64,000 nt of DNA, from contig NZ_JAGGLB010000019.1 of the NCBI RefSeq assembly GCF_017874215.1, positions 124,001 to 188,000 of the forward strand. Reading direction: 5' to 3'. The position numbers and the translations under genes are program-made. Shown here one piece after another: positions 52,685 to 61,760 of the stretch. The notes below the pieces were generated by a model that saw nothing but the letters and a program-made list of their open reading frames with translations, ran no database searches and had not been told where the DNA came from. The stretch is from Paenibacillus eucommiae (GTDB lineage: Bacteria; Bacillota; Bacilli; Paenibacillales; NBRC-103111). Numbering within the stretch: position 1 is the stretch's first letter; each line of letters opens with the position of its first letter.

Positions 52685-52753
52685 CAATTTGCTGAAAAGT
52701 ATACGTTTTTGGTGGAAGGTGGCGTGAGATTGAAAGATTAAATTACAAGAAAC

Positions 52754-54124
52754 CTATTTTACACTTTCCGCCGCTAGAAGCTCCTTACCTTTACGCTGAA
52801 TAATCTTTAATGCTTCATCTAATGTTTGTTGTCCGTCCAATATTTTGTTTATTTCCTCTGATGCCATTTCATCAAATTGTGAATCAAAGCTGCTTGTAAA
52901 AGTAAATTCCTGAAACGTTGAGGGTTCAAGCATGTAGAAAGGTTCCAAACTGCGCCCATTCACTTCTTTCAAATGGGATGTTCGAGTAAGGATCTGCGAA
53001 TCCAGCAATGATTTGGATTTCATTTTTGAAACCTCATCGCTATTAGCATACTTCACAAACTCCCATGCCGCCCGCAGTGTGGGAGAATCAGCGCTAATCC
53101 CAAGAAGGTCGCTCACCCGATAGTAGTTTGATTCCGTTGGAAGTGTTGGATCCACTGGAACAGTAACGATATCCCATTCAGATGATTGAGGAATTTTTTT
53201 CTGCTCAAGCAAATTTAAATACATAAAATTTTGCAGCGTCATCGCTGCCCGCCCTGTTGTAAACATATTGCTCATAATATAATCATCAAAGTTCGCGTTA
53301 CCACTTTTGAAGAATGGATTCTTGTTATTGTAAACGTAACCTTGTTTGTAGCCATTCAGCACCATTTCAAATATACGCCGCCACCCTGGTGTGTCTATCG
53401 TTATTTCCGTGGAATCAGTATCTACGTAACTTAATCGTTGGTCCCTGCCTATATCTTTAATTAAACTAAAGGTGGATGCTTCCGACCCATGATGATAACC
53501 GTAGGTTTTCGTCGTTTCATCCCCTTCGGCAGGGAAGCGCCCGGCCAAGCCCAGTACTTCTTCCCAGCTCATTTGATTATGTGGATACTCGATATGATAA
53601 CGGTCGAAGATTTGTTTGTTGTAAAACAACACATTACTCGAAAAGGTAGGCGCAAGGCCAAATAATTTGCCCTCGCCTTTGTCTCTTATGTAATCAATAA
53701 CGTGGTCATTCATATTCTCCAAGTCAAAATCATCAGCTTTAATGAGTGGACCCAGTTCCAGCAGCTTCCCGTCTCGAACCCACTTCTCGAAAGTTTTGAG
53801 CATTGGGAATTGAATAATATCCGGCTTTTTTTCCTCCACCCATTGTTCGAAACCACTATCAAAACTTTGCGTACTGTTTCTAAGACGCGCATAGGAAAGG
53901 AATTCTACTTTCACATTAGGGTATTGGGTTCTCAAATAAGAGGCATATTCTTTCATGCTCTGTGTTGCCACCTCAACTGCAATTTTTAATGTTGCCTCTG
54001 TTTCTCTATCGATGGGCCTTGGAACACTTTCATCTTCTTTTGAGGACCAAATTGCCTCGCATCCCGTGATCAATAAAGAAAATATTAAAACAAAGACAGC
54101 AACCGCCAACCTCCATTTATTCAT
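52754..54124 (-). CDS. Family-1 extracellular solute-binding lipoprotein
   Basis: This 456-residue lipoprotein has lipobox LLITGC (Cys about 22) and the sugar-type solute-binding fold: SYARLRNSTQSF, KPDIIQFPMLKTFEKWVRDGKLLELGPLI, GLAPTFSSNVLFYNKQIFDRYHIEYPHNQMSWEEVLGLA, TGRAAMTLQ and SPTLRAAWEFVKYA. No sugar permeases follow. It is the last gene of the minus-strand peptide operon, 15 bases after the ABC exporter, an unusual setting. CAGGGGG precedes the ATG. Confidence 0.88.
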   Translation of the reverse strand: MNKWRLAVAVFVLIFSLLITGCEAIWSSKEDESVPRPIDRETEATLKIAVEVATQSMKEYASYLRTQYPNVKVEFLSYARLRNSTQSFDSGFEQWVEEKKPDIIQFPMLKTFEKWVRDGKLLELGPLIKADDFDLENMNDHVIDYIRDKGEGKLFGLAPTFSSNVLFYNKQIFDRYHIEYPHNQMSWEEVLGLAGRFPAEGDETTKTYGYHHGSEASTFSLIKDIGRDQRLSYVDTDSTEITIDTPGWRRIFEMVLNGYKQGYVYNNKNPFFKSGNANFDDYIMSNMFTTGRAAMTLQNFMYLNLLEQKKIPQSSEWDIVTVPVDPTLPTESNYYRVSDLLGISADSPTLRAAWEFVKYANSDEVSKMKSKSLLDSQILTRTSHLKEVNGRSLEPFYMLEPSTFQEFTFTSSFDSQFDEMASEEINKILDGQQTLDEALKIIQRKGKELLAAESVK

Positions 54125-54139
54125 CCTTGTATCCCCCTG

Positions 54140-55945
54140 TTATCTGTACCATTGTGCTTGCATTTGAAACATTTTCTTATATTCGCCATTTTCTTGAATT
54201 AACTCAGTATGTGTTCCCTGCTCAATCAATCTTCCTTGTTTCATAACCACTATTCGGTCAGCAGTCTTGCAAACTCCAAGCCGGTGTGAAATATAAATTA
54301 CTGTTTTTCCTTCGGTGAGTTCAGAAAGTCTTTCAAAGATTGCGGCTTCAGTAACAGGATCTAAACTTGCTGTTGGCTCATCCAAAATAATAACTTCGAA
54401 ATTACGAAAAAAAGCACGGGAAATAGCTACTTTCTGCCATTGTCCATGTGATAATTCGTGTCCATCCAAAAAAGTCGGCCCTAGTTGTGTATCATAGCCA
54501 TTGGGGAGTTTTGTCACAATCTCGTCTACACCAGCTTTTGTAGCAGCAGCTTGTAACAGTGCCTCATCTTCAATATGTTCAATTTTTCCAAAACCTATAT
54601 TCTCCCTCAAACTTAAATGATACTGCGCAAAATCTTGAAAAACAGCAGTTACATGTTGGCGGAAAGAATATTTATCCATCAAACTAAGGTTACGTTCGTC
54701 ATACATAATGCAACCTTTTTCTAATTTGTACAATCCTAACAAACACTTTACAAGCGTACTTTTACCAGATCCATTCTCTCCAACAATTGCAATTTTCTCA
54801 CCAGTCTTAATGGAGAAGGAAACATTATCCAACGCCAAATGTTCTTTATTTGGATATTTGAATGTTAGCTCTTCTACTTTAATTCCTTTAGTAAATGGCA
54901 CAGGAAAGGAATAGCTGGAAGCAGATTCTGAATCTTCATTTAACTCAAGAAAATTCATTAGATCTTGTGTATACAATGAGTTTTCATAGATTAAGGCGAT
55001 ATTGAAAGCAGTATTTTGCATAAGTGCCTGGGTTGAAGCAATGGTTTGCGTCAGAGCTACGAAATGTCCTAAAGTTAACCTCCCTTGTATACCTAACCAA
55101 ACTAAAAAACCCGATATACAGGTAGTTGCAAAACCGATAAACAACTCAATAGAAAGCTTTGAAAGTGATAAGGTTCGTTCAAGTTCCAGCTTTTCCCGAG
55201 AATGTAATTTGAATATTTCTTTCCAAAAACTAAGTAGATAGCTTGTCAAACCAAAAATCCGAATCTCTTTTGCTACTTCTCTGCTTCTAAGCAAAGTAGA
55301 TAAATATCTCGATTTTCTTCCCAGCGGTGTTTGATTAATTAATTGGAAATACCTTGAATTACCTGCGCGAATATGATAAAAAAGTGAGGGAGCAATCAAG
55401 ATTAACATTCCCACACATAACATCCAATGAAAACTAGCTAAAATTACAATATATCCAATAATTGTAATCAAGTTTTGAGCAACTTGCAGCAGGGCTGTAA
55501 TTATTTTTATACCTCTTATTTCACCACCAGAAGAAATTCTTTGCAGTTGATTATAGTATTCCGGCTGTTCCAGCATATTTAGAGGTATTCCCGTTGCTTT
55601 CCTAGATATTAGTTCATTGTAATGCAAAGACATACGATTATTGATCTGTAATTCAACGTATCTTTTGGCTGAATCTTGCCCTATGTTTGTTACATGGAGA
55701 CCCAATTGACATATTAATATGAATATTACCTTATCAATGGAGTCAGATCCTTCACTAAAAGCTAGGGTTACACGATTAATTAGTTCTTTCGTTATAAATA
55801 GTTGGAACATTGGAATCAATGCTGCTATTAATTGGAGTATGATCAGAGTTAGAAGAAGATAAGGGGCCAAATGAAACAGAGTCTTAAGTATTTGTTTGGA
55901 TGAATGAAAAGTTTCTCTTGCATTATTTTTTTTTGTTTTATTCAT
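54140..55945 (-). CDS. ABC exporter (membrane and ATPase half-transporter)
   Basis: This 601-residue protein has six membrane segments (about 25-310) and an ATPase (about 350-595): Walker A GENGSGKST, signature as LSHGQWQK (a His where Gly is usual), Walker B VIILDEPTAS and H-loop ISHRLG. There is no peptidase C39 domain, so it would not cleave a leader. It likely works as a homodimer. AAAGG precedes the ATG at 55945. Its place after a Cys-rich peptide and redox genes suggests peptide export or immunity. Confidence 0.9.
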   Translation of the reverse strand: MNKTKKNNARETFHSSKQILKTLFHLAPYLLLTLIILQLIAALIPMFQLFITKELINRVTLAFSEGSDSIDKVIFILICQLGLHVTNIGQDSAKRYVELQINNRMSLHYNELISRKATGIPLNMLEQPEYYNQLQRISSGGEIRGIKIITALLQVAQNLITIIGYIVILASFHWMLCVGMLILIAPSLFYHIRAGNSRYFQLINQTPLGRKSRYLSTLLRSREVAKEIRIFGLTSYLLSFWKEIFKLHSREKLELERTLSLSKLSIELFIGFATTCISGFLVWLGIQGRLTLGHFVALTQTIASTQALMQNTAFNIALIYENSLYTQDLMNFLELNEDSESASSYSFPVPFTKGIKVEELTFKYPNKEHLALDNVSFSIKTGEKIAIVGENGSGKSTLVKCLLGLYKLEKGCIMYDERNLSLMDKYSFRQHVTAVFQDFAQYHLSLRENIGFGKIEHIEDEALLQAAATKAGVDEIVTKLPNGYDTQLGPTFLDGHELSHGQWQKVAISRAFFRNFEVIILDEPTASLDPVTEAAIFERLSELTEGKTVIYISHRLGVCKTADRIVVMKQGRLIEQGTHTELIQENGEYKKMFQMQAQWYR

Positions 55946-55995
55946 CGCATTTAAACCTTTCACACACAATTATCTACTATGAAGTACAGAACCTT

Positions 55996-56565
55996 TTATA
56001 CTGCAACTTTCAACTCTTTTATTTTGTAAATCAAGGCATCGAAATGCTCCTCAATATTTACAACCCCTTTAAAGACTACATGTCCAGCATCAGAAAGAAC
56101 ATATGCAAAAGGAAATCTTCTTGTAGCGTATGCATCCAAATCTTCAACACTACTAACTTGAACAACTGGAGTATCTATTTTGTACTGTTCGATCAAAGAA
56201 GCAATCATTTGCTTATCCTCACTCAGCATCATTGTGACTATGGAAATGTCCTGATATTTTCGGTTCAGCTTCGACAAGAGAGGGTAAATTTGTTTACAAA
56301 CATCACAGTTTATTGATGTAAACAAGATTACAGTTCCTTTGTTTAGCGGATTAATGTGAATGTTTTGACCTTGAACGGAGACTAAAGACTTAAGGGGGAA
56401 CATGGTCCCGACCTCGAGTCCATAATCACTGTAAGCAAGTGTATTTCTTGGTTTTTTCATAACAGTTATCTTTTCTCTTATAAAAAACATTAGAATAATA
56501 GAGCATACAATCATAAATATCCACAAAAAAACATACGAAATTAAAAACAGTTCTGTAACATTCAT
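55996..56565 (-). CDS. MauD/TlpA-like membrane-anchored thioredoxin
   Basis: This 189-residue protein has one N-terminal membrane helix (8-28) and an outside thioredoxin-like domain (45-185) with VILFTSINCDVCKQIYPLL (CxxC) and TPVVQVSS, FPFAYVLS (cis-Pro region). It should handle disulfides outside the membrane. It starts in the ATGA overlap with the MauE-like gene (AAAGGAGTAAAGCC upstream), so the two are a unit. Confidence 0.9.
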   Translation of the reverse strand: MNVTELFLISYVFLWIFMIVCSIILMFFIREKITVMKKPRNTLAYSDYGLEVGTMFPLKSLVSVQGQNIHINPLNKGTVILFTSINCDVCKQIYPLLSKLNRKYQDISIVTMMLSEDKQMIASLIEQYKIDTPVVQVSSVEDLDAYATRRFPFAYVLSDAGHVVFKGVVNIEEHFDALIYKIKELKVAV

Positions 56566-57116
56566 GGCTTTACTCCTTTCGCATCCCTTTTTTGGTCGAA
56601 TGATTTTAATATTTTTTTATAAGAGTTAAATGTCTGTAAAAGAGAAAATAATACTATTATTCCAATGGATATGGATATGCTTCCAATCCAATCTGTTTTT
56701 GACAACGCATATAAATCAGTATTTTGTCCAGATACCATCAGAAATAATGTCATCGCTACAACTAGCATAATTCGGACTATAGTGATCGACCCTAGAGTTT
56801 CTGAACCCAGGTTGCCAAAGCAGTTGCATTCGATCTTTTTTGATTTGGATATACTTTGATATACAGTCCAAACAAATGCCCCACATAAACAAAACAAAGA
56901 ACATTCCGCAATCCATCTTGTTGTTTCAAATAAAAGTAGTACTGCAGATAAAATTTCGAGAAGCGGAACCATGTAGGATAATAATTTAACCAGTTTAGGA
57001 ATAATATTTAGTTGGTTTAAAGTGCTTTGAAATGATTTTATATCTAATAATTTCAAGAAGCCTGAGAGTAAAAACATAATAAATAAAAAAATTTGAAAAA
57101 AACTTGCTACCACCAT
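56562..57116 (-). CDS. MauE-like membrane redox protein
   Basis: This 184-residue protein has four or five membrane segments and the MauE hallmark pair of cysteines, ECNCFG, after the second helix (about 98-103). The family (MauE/DoxX-like) passes electrons through the membrane to thioredoxin-like partners, as DsbB does. GGGGGCTGGAAAG precedes the ATG. It follows the Cys-rich peptide gene across a terminator. Confidence 0.9.
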   Translation of the reverse strand: MVVASFFQIFLFIMFLLSGFLKLLDIKSFQSTLNQLNIIPKLVKLLSYMVPLLEILSAVLLLFETTRWIAECSLFCLCGAFVWTVYQSISKSKKIECNCFGNLGSETLGSITIVRIMLVVAMTLFLMVSGQNTDLYALSKTDWIGSISISIGIIVLFSLLQTFNSYKKILKSFDQKRDAKGVKP

Positions 57117-57159
57117 CTTTCCAGCCCCCGATCGTTTTGAATACTAATATTTTTAGAAG

Positions 57160-57195
57160 CTTAAAAAAGAAATAAAGGGGATTTCTCCCCTCTAT
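57160..57195 (-). terminator. Internal terminator between peptide gene and MauE
   Basis: On the minus strand AGGGGA-GAAA-TCCCCT is followed by TTATTTCTTTTTT. Placed between a small peptide gene and its maturation genes, a leaky terminator would give many peptide messages and few full-length ones. Confidence 0.75.
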
Positions 57196-57207
57196 TCTTT
57201 TTTATAT

Positions 57208-57342
57208 TTAGCAATCACAAGTTGAATTCGAATAGTAGTTGCCATCTTCACAATAAAGTGTAGTAATTCTAAGTTTTTGCCCAGTGGAATAATTGCAGAT
57301 TTCGTGACAGTGTGTTGCCGTTATACGACAATCTATCGCCAT
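57208..57342 (-). CDS. 44-residue six-cysteine peptide (candidate secreted product)
   Basis: An ATG with GGAGGTGATGATAC upstream opens a 44-codon frame. Cysteines lie at 5, 12, 16, 31, 42 and 44, with a C-x3-C pair and a CDC end; the rest is polar (HCHEICNYSTGQK, LYCEDGNYYSNS). There is no signal peptide or double-Gly leader, so export would need the ABC protein. It heads the operon of MauE-like, MauD-like and ABC genes; three disulfides are expected. I do not recognise the family. A bacteriocin, signal or metal-binding peptide are all possible. Confidence 0.75.
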   Translation of the reverse strand: MAIDCRITATHCHEICNYSTGQKLRITTLYCEDGNYYSNSTCDC

Positions 57343-57376
57343 GTATCATCACCTCCATTCCATATAATGTAATTTG

Positions 57377-57405
57377 ATATTATCATAGTTTTATTTAATT
57401 GTAAA
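57377..57405 (-). promoter_or_regulatory. Sigma-A promoter of the peptide operon
   Basis: On the minus strand TTTACA, a 17-bp spacer and TAATAT lie about 35 bases upstream of the peptide start. The surroundings are very AT-rich. Confidence 0.75.
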
Positions 57406-57413
57406 CGCTTTAA
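57400..57413. promoter_or_regulatory. cre-like site overlapping the -35 of the peptide promoter
   Basis: TGTAAACGCTTTAA matches 13 of 14 positions of the CcpA-binding consensus TGWAANCGNTNWCA. It covers the -35 element, so CcpA would block the promoter when preferred sugars are present. A sugar-type solute-binding protein in the operon fits this. Confidence 0.6.
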
Positions 57414-57805
57414 AATACATTTTTTGAAATAATTTGCAATTTAATTTTTCTTGAATAAATGAACATGAATTTCTATCTAAAAATTGTTCAATCCCAATAT
57501 TAATGTTTAATTTACATATATTAACTATATTTAAAAATAATATATCACGGTCTTCTGTTGCTGTAAACCTGAAAAACTATCTGGATTTCTGTATAGAAAC
57601 TAACTACTGAAGATATCTAGAACGTAGCGCTTTCAGCCAAAATACTAACTTTTTCAGCGGAGGCTTTTTTCTTGTTTCAAATTGGTTATACTATAATTTA
57701 TGAATATCAAGAGAGATAACTGATTCTTCCATTCTTAATCAGCGTAATTGATTATTGTCTTTACTTGATTCATGTTCAAAGTCTATCGATAAAAGGGTGA
57801 GACCT
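57414..57805. other. AT-rich intergenic stretch
   Basis: Nearly 400 very AT-rich bases lie between the divergent peptide operon and the second DUF4912 gene. No ORF with a ribosome binding site is seen until 57806. Confidence 0.5.
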
Positions 57806-58453
57806 ATGTGCGTCAACGAGATTACTTCCTCCCTCTCCTCCCGTACCGAACGAAATACGTTATTCCTGCTGCTTCAAAACGTAACTACTCTATTTGCCTA
57901 TTGGCGGTTAACGCCATCCAAAATCGCGATGATCCTTGAGCATTTCGGTAGTGATTGGCTAAGCCTTCAACCTACCTTGAGGCTCTATACTATGACAGGT
58001 ATTGCACTTGACAGCAATCCTGCCCGTGTAACCAGACAGTTGCCTTTATATGAGCAGGACTCCTGTTATATACAAGAACTGAAGCAAGGCCAGACTTATG
58101 TTGCAGAGCTGGGGATCTGGAACAAGCAGTCGCAATTCATCCCCTTGATGCGTTCCAACAGCATTGTTCTTCCCGCTGCTGATCACAAATTCTCCCCTTT
58201 GAAACCTATCAGCTCTGATGAGCTTGATATTGATCACGTTGTCTATGGACACTTTCTCTCTGGTGAGGTGGAAACGACTCTGCCTGATGAATACGACAGA
58301 TTCTCCGCCTATACAATCTATTCTTATGAAAAATCAGACTTACTTGAACAAGTCGCTGATGATGATGATAAGCGTTCGGCAAATAACTTAACGCAGATTG
58401 CTAGCGAAGCTGAAGTTGGTTCGAAGATCCTTATCCGAAGAGGTGTGCTATGA
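57806..58453 (+). CDS. DUF4912 domain protein, copy 2
   Basis: This 215-residue protein has the DUF4912 core: LFLLLQNVTTLFAYWRLTPSK, LRLYTMTGI, CYIQELKQGQTYVAELGI and IPLMRSNSIVLP. It has an acidic C-terminal extension missing from copy 1 (ending RRGVL). The ATG at 57806 has AAAAGGGTGAG upstream; the TTG at 57755 is a weaker choice. It overlaps the GH57-GT4 gene by ATGA. Confidence 0.87.
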   Translation: MCVNEITSSLSSRTERNTLFLLLQNVTTLFAYWRLTPSKIAMILEHFGSDWLSLQPTLRLYTMTGIALDSNPARVTRQLPLYEQDSCYIQELKQGQTYVAELGIWNKQSQFIPLMRSNSIVLPAADHKFSPLKPISSDELDIDHVVYGHFLSGEVETTLPDEYDRFSAYTIYSYEKSDLLEQVADDDDKRSANNLTQIASEAEVGSKILIRRGVL

Positions 58454-61400
58454 GCCAGATTACGAAGCATAGTATGAGTCAGCATATGCATGCAAATCCA
58501 AAGGAGACTTCCCCGACTGCTGGTTATGTAGCACTGCTGCTTCATGCCCACCTTCCTTACGTCAGGCAGGAGAAGGAATCTGTCACCTTAGAAGAACGGT
58601 GGTTTTATGAAGCTGTTACGGATACGTATCTCCCCTTAATCGAGCTGCTGGACAAGCTGCTTTCCGAAGGCGTCTGCTTTCATATAACGCTCTCCTTATC
58701 ACCGACACTTCTCGCCATGCTGGATGATCCGCTGATGAAGCAAAAAACACGTGCACACCTCCACTCCTTGTGCGAGCTGGCTGACAAAGAAGTGCAGCGG
58801 CTGGGAGCCGACGCTGCTTTGGCCGACACAGCCCGCATGTACGCTTCGCGTTACAGCGGGCTTAGCGCCCTCTTCGATCGCCTGGACGGCGATCTCATCG
58901 CCAAGCTCCGCAGCCTCCGCCAAAGCGGCTGCGTCGAGCTCATTACCTGCGCAGCTACGCATGCGTTCTTGCCCCTGGTCAAGAACGCTTCCGCGCTGCG
59001 CGCACAGCTCGAAGCCGCCGTCACGGAGTTCCGGCGGCACTTCGGGGCCGCACCGGCCGGCATCTGGCTGCCGGAGTGCGGCTATACGCCTGCGGTGGAG
59101 CCCCACCTGCAGGCGCTGGGCTTGCGCTACTTCGTCGTCGATGCCCACGCAGTGGGCTGGACGGCGAAGGCGCACGGCAGCAGGCCGCGGCTTACGCCAG
59201 GCGGCTCCTGCGCCTTTGCCCGGGACCCCGAGGCCTCCACACAAGTGTGGAGTGCCGAGGCGGGGTACCCGGGCGATGCCGATTATCGCGAGTATTACCG
59301 CGATATCGGGTTTGACCTCGGCCGCGCAGGCGGGGCCGAGTGGGACTACATCAAGCCCTATGTGCTGCCGGACGGCGTCCGGATTCATACGGGCTTGAAG
59401 TATTACCGCGTCACCGGTGATGGTGACGCAAAGCAGCCCTACCAGCCGGAGGCTGCCGCCCGCAAAGCTCAGCAGCATGCTGAGCACTTTCTGGCGGCCC
59501 GGCTGGAGCAGTTGAAGCGACTGGAGCAGCCGGAGCAACCAGAAACCTCCTTCAAGACTGCCGAACTGCAAACCGAATTGCAATCAGAATCAGAATCCGA
59601 CTCAGCGCCTTTAGTCTCCCAGCCTGCACCATCAGAAGCTCCGCCTATTATCGTCTGTCCCTACGATGCCGAGCTTTTTGGCCATTGGTGGTTTGAAGGA
59701 TTATTATGGTTGGAAGCCGTGCTTCGCGGTCTTGACACGCATCATTCAGAGCTTAAAAGCATCTCACTTGCAGCTTATAATGAGCTCTACCCTCCTGTTG
59801 ACACCATTGAGCTTCCGGTATCAAGCTGGGGCCGCGGCGGCTTTGCAGAAGTTTGGCTGCAGCCGAAAAACGATTGGGTGTATCCGCTTCTTCACGCTGC
59901 TGAGGACCGTTTGATTCAAGCAGTACACATGTACCCAGAGCCGAACCAGCTGAATGAGCAGCATGAGCTATATGAGTTGCAAAAAAAGATGCTGAACCAA
60001 GCAGCCAAAGAGCTTATGCTGGCGCAAAGCAGCGACTGGACCTTTATACTCGATGCAGGTACTGTAACGGAATATGCGGTTCAACGAATACAGGTACATC
60101 TCCAGCAGTTTCACAATCTGTTAGATCAATTGCAGGATCGTACTGAAGAGCAAATTTCATTTAATTCCGCATTTCTTAAAGAATTAGAGAAAGCTGCTCC
60201 ACTCCTTCCCGAGCTAAGCTATAAGCTTTATTGCGACCCTCTCTTTCCAAAAGAGGCCTCACTAGTTGACAATACCATGATCTTAGAGACCGGGAAGCTG
60301 CATAAAATAGACAACATACATCAAATACGTAAGTTGCGTATTCTCATGCTAACATGGGAATATCCGCCGCGAATTATTGGCGGGCTGGCTCGTGCCGTAT
60401 GTGATTTATCCAGACAGCTTGCAGCCGCGGGGCATGACGTTCATGTTATTACCTGCCAAACACATAGCAGCCCGCTTTACGAAATAGCTGAGAGAGTGCA
60501 TGTTCATCGTGTTCAGGTTTTGCAATCGTTGGAAGCTGTGAATTTCCTGGACTGGGTGTTCCTGATGAACTCTGCTTTTAGCGATGCTATATTGGAACTC
60601 ACTGAACAGGGATTCATATTCGATCTTTTACATGGGCATGACTGGCTTATCTACTATTGCGCCAAGGAAAGTAAACGGACCCTTAAGCTTCCGCTTGTTA
60701 TCACCATTCACGCAACAGAGTACGGGCGCCACCAAGGAAAGCTCAAAAATGAGCTCCAGCACACAATCCATAGTATAGAGAGCAAGCTGGTGCTTATGGC
60801 CGATTGTGTGATTGTTTGCAGCAGAGCTATGGTTCAAGAGGTACATTCCCTGTTCCAGCTTTCAGAGAACAATATCATTCGTATTCCGAATGGACTCCCG
60901 TTATATCCCGGGCAGGAGCATCAAAATTACGGCACAACTGTCCCACTACTACAAGCCCTCAAAAAATCCGGGCAGGAACAGATCGTCTGCTTTCTTGGTC
61001 GCCTCGTCCATGAGAAAGGCGTACATATTTTACTAGAAGCCATGCACCATATTATCCACAAACTGCCCGACATCAAGCTCTTGATTGCTGGCAGCGGTCC
61101 TTCTCTAGAATGGCTGCAGGAGCTCGCTGCCCCTTTACGTGAACATGTACAGTTTGTCGGATTCCTTGATGAAGCTGACAAATATAGTCTGTTGCAGCTT
61201 GCAGATGTCTGTGTCTTTCCAAGCCTTTATGAGCCTTTTGGAATAGTAGCTCTTGAGGCTATGGCAACAGGCACTCCGGTTATCGCATCAGATGTTGGAG
61301 GGTTAAGTGAAATTATCGAACATGGCGTCGATGGCTGCAAGGTGCCTCCAGATGATGCCGCCGCCTTGGCTTCACAGGTTTTACAACTGTTGTTGGACCC

Positions 61401-61530
61401 TGAATTCGCCAGAACATTAGCGACAGCCGCTTCTTATAAAGCTCGTACAGAATTTAACGGAGCACAGCTTGCAGAAGCAATGATTCAGACTTACTTCTCC
61501 ATCTTGCAGAACGAGCAAGAAAAACCTTGA
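58450..61530 (+). CDS. GH57-GT4 fusion, copy 2
   Basis: This 1026-residue paralogue of 46826-49720 keeps both active sites: GH57 Glu209 in WLPECGYTP and Asp406 in PYDAELFGHWWFEG; GT4 begins at 633 (MLTWEYPPRIIGGLARAVCDLS) with EPFGIVALEAMATG. A Glu/Gln/Ser-rich insert of about 45 residues (about 357-400) breaks the GH57 half, just after a very GC-rich stretch (about 58790-59510). It starts in the ATGA overlap with the DUF4912 gene. Confidence 0.92.
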   Translation: MSQITKHSMSQHMHANPKETSPTAGYVALLLHAHLPYVRQEKESVTLEERWFYEAVTDTYLPLIELLDKLLSEGVCFHITLSLSPTLLAMLDDPLMKQKTRAHLHSLCELADKEVQRLGADAALADTARMYASRYSGLSALFDRLDGDLIAKLRSLRQSGCVELITCAATHAFLPLVKNASALRAQLEAAVTEFRRHFGAAPAGIWLPECGYTPAVEPHLQALGLRYFVVDAHAVGWTAKAHGSRPRLTPGGSCAFARDPEASTQVWSAEAGYPGDADYREYYRDIGFDLGRAGGAEWDYIKPYVLPDGVRIHTGLKYYRVTGDGDAKQPYQPEAAARKAQQHAEHFLAARLEQLKRLEQPEQPETSFKTAELQTELQSESESDSAPLVSQPAPSEAPPIIVCPYDAELFGHWWFEGLLWLEAVLRGLDTHHSELKSISLAAYNELYPPVDTIELPVSSWGRGGFAEVWLQPKNDWVYPLLHAAEDRLIQAVHMYPEPNQLNEQHELYELQKKMLNQAAKELMLAQSSDWTFILDAGTVTEYAVQRIQVHLQQFHNLLDQLQDRTEEQISFNSAFLKELEKAAPLLPELSYKLYCDPLFPKEASLVDNTMILETGKLHKIDNIHQIRKLRILMLTWEYPPRIIGGLARAVCDLSRQLAAAGHDVHVITCQTHSSPLYEIAERVHVHRVQVLQSLEAVNFLDWVFLMNSAFSDAILELTEQGFIFDLLHGHDWLIYYCAKESKRTLKLPLVITIHATEYGRHQGKLKNELQHTIHSIESKLVLMADCVIVCSRAMVQEVHSLFQLSENNIIRIPNGLPLYPGQEHQNYGTTVPLLQALKKSGQEQIVCFLGRLVHEKGVHILLEAMHHIIHKLPDIKLLIAGSGPSLEWLQELAAPLREHVQFVGFLDEADKYSLLQLADVCVFPSLYEPFGIVALEAMATGTPVIASDVGGLSEIIEHGVDGCKVPPDDAAALASQVLQLLLDPEFARTLATAASYKARTEFNGAQLAEAMIQTYFSILQNEQEKP

Positions 61531-61760
61531 ATTATATGTTAATATTAGGTTAATATTTTATAATATCCCAGTCATCAAGCGCCCAATTGTGCGTATTTTC
61601 AGTTTTTTTCCAAGTAACCATTGATTACTCGTTAAGAATTAGGTAACCTAGTAGCAGTGAGCTCGAGGGTAAACTGTTATTTTTTAACTTTGAAAACGGA
61701 ACATTTGCCTGTGCATATTTGCCGCATACAAAGAATTTATACGATTAGGGAAGTGATGAT

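Noticed and set aside
58699..59583. 294-residue minus-strand frame
   Set aside because: It is the shadow of the GC-rich part of the second GH57-GT4 gene.
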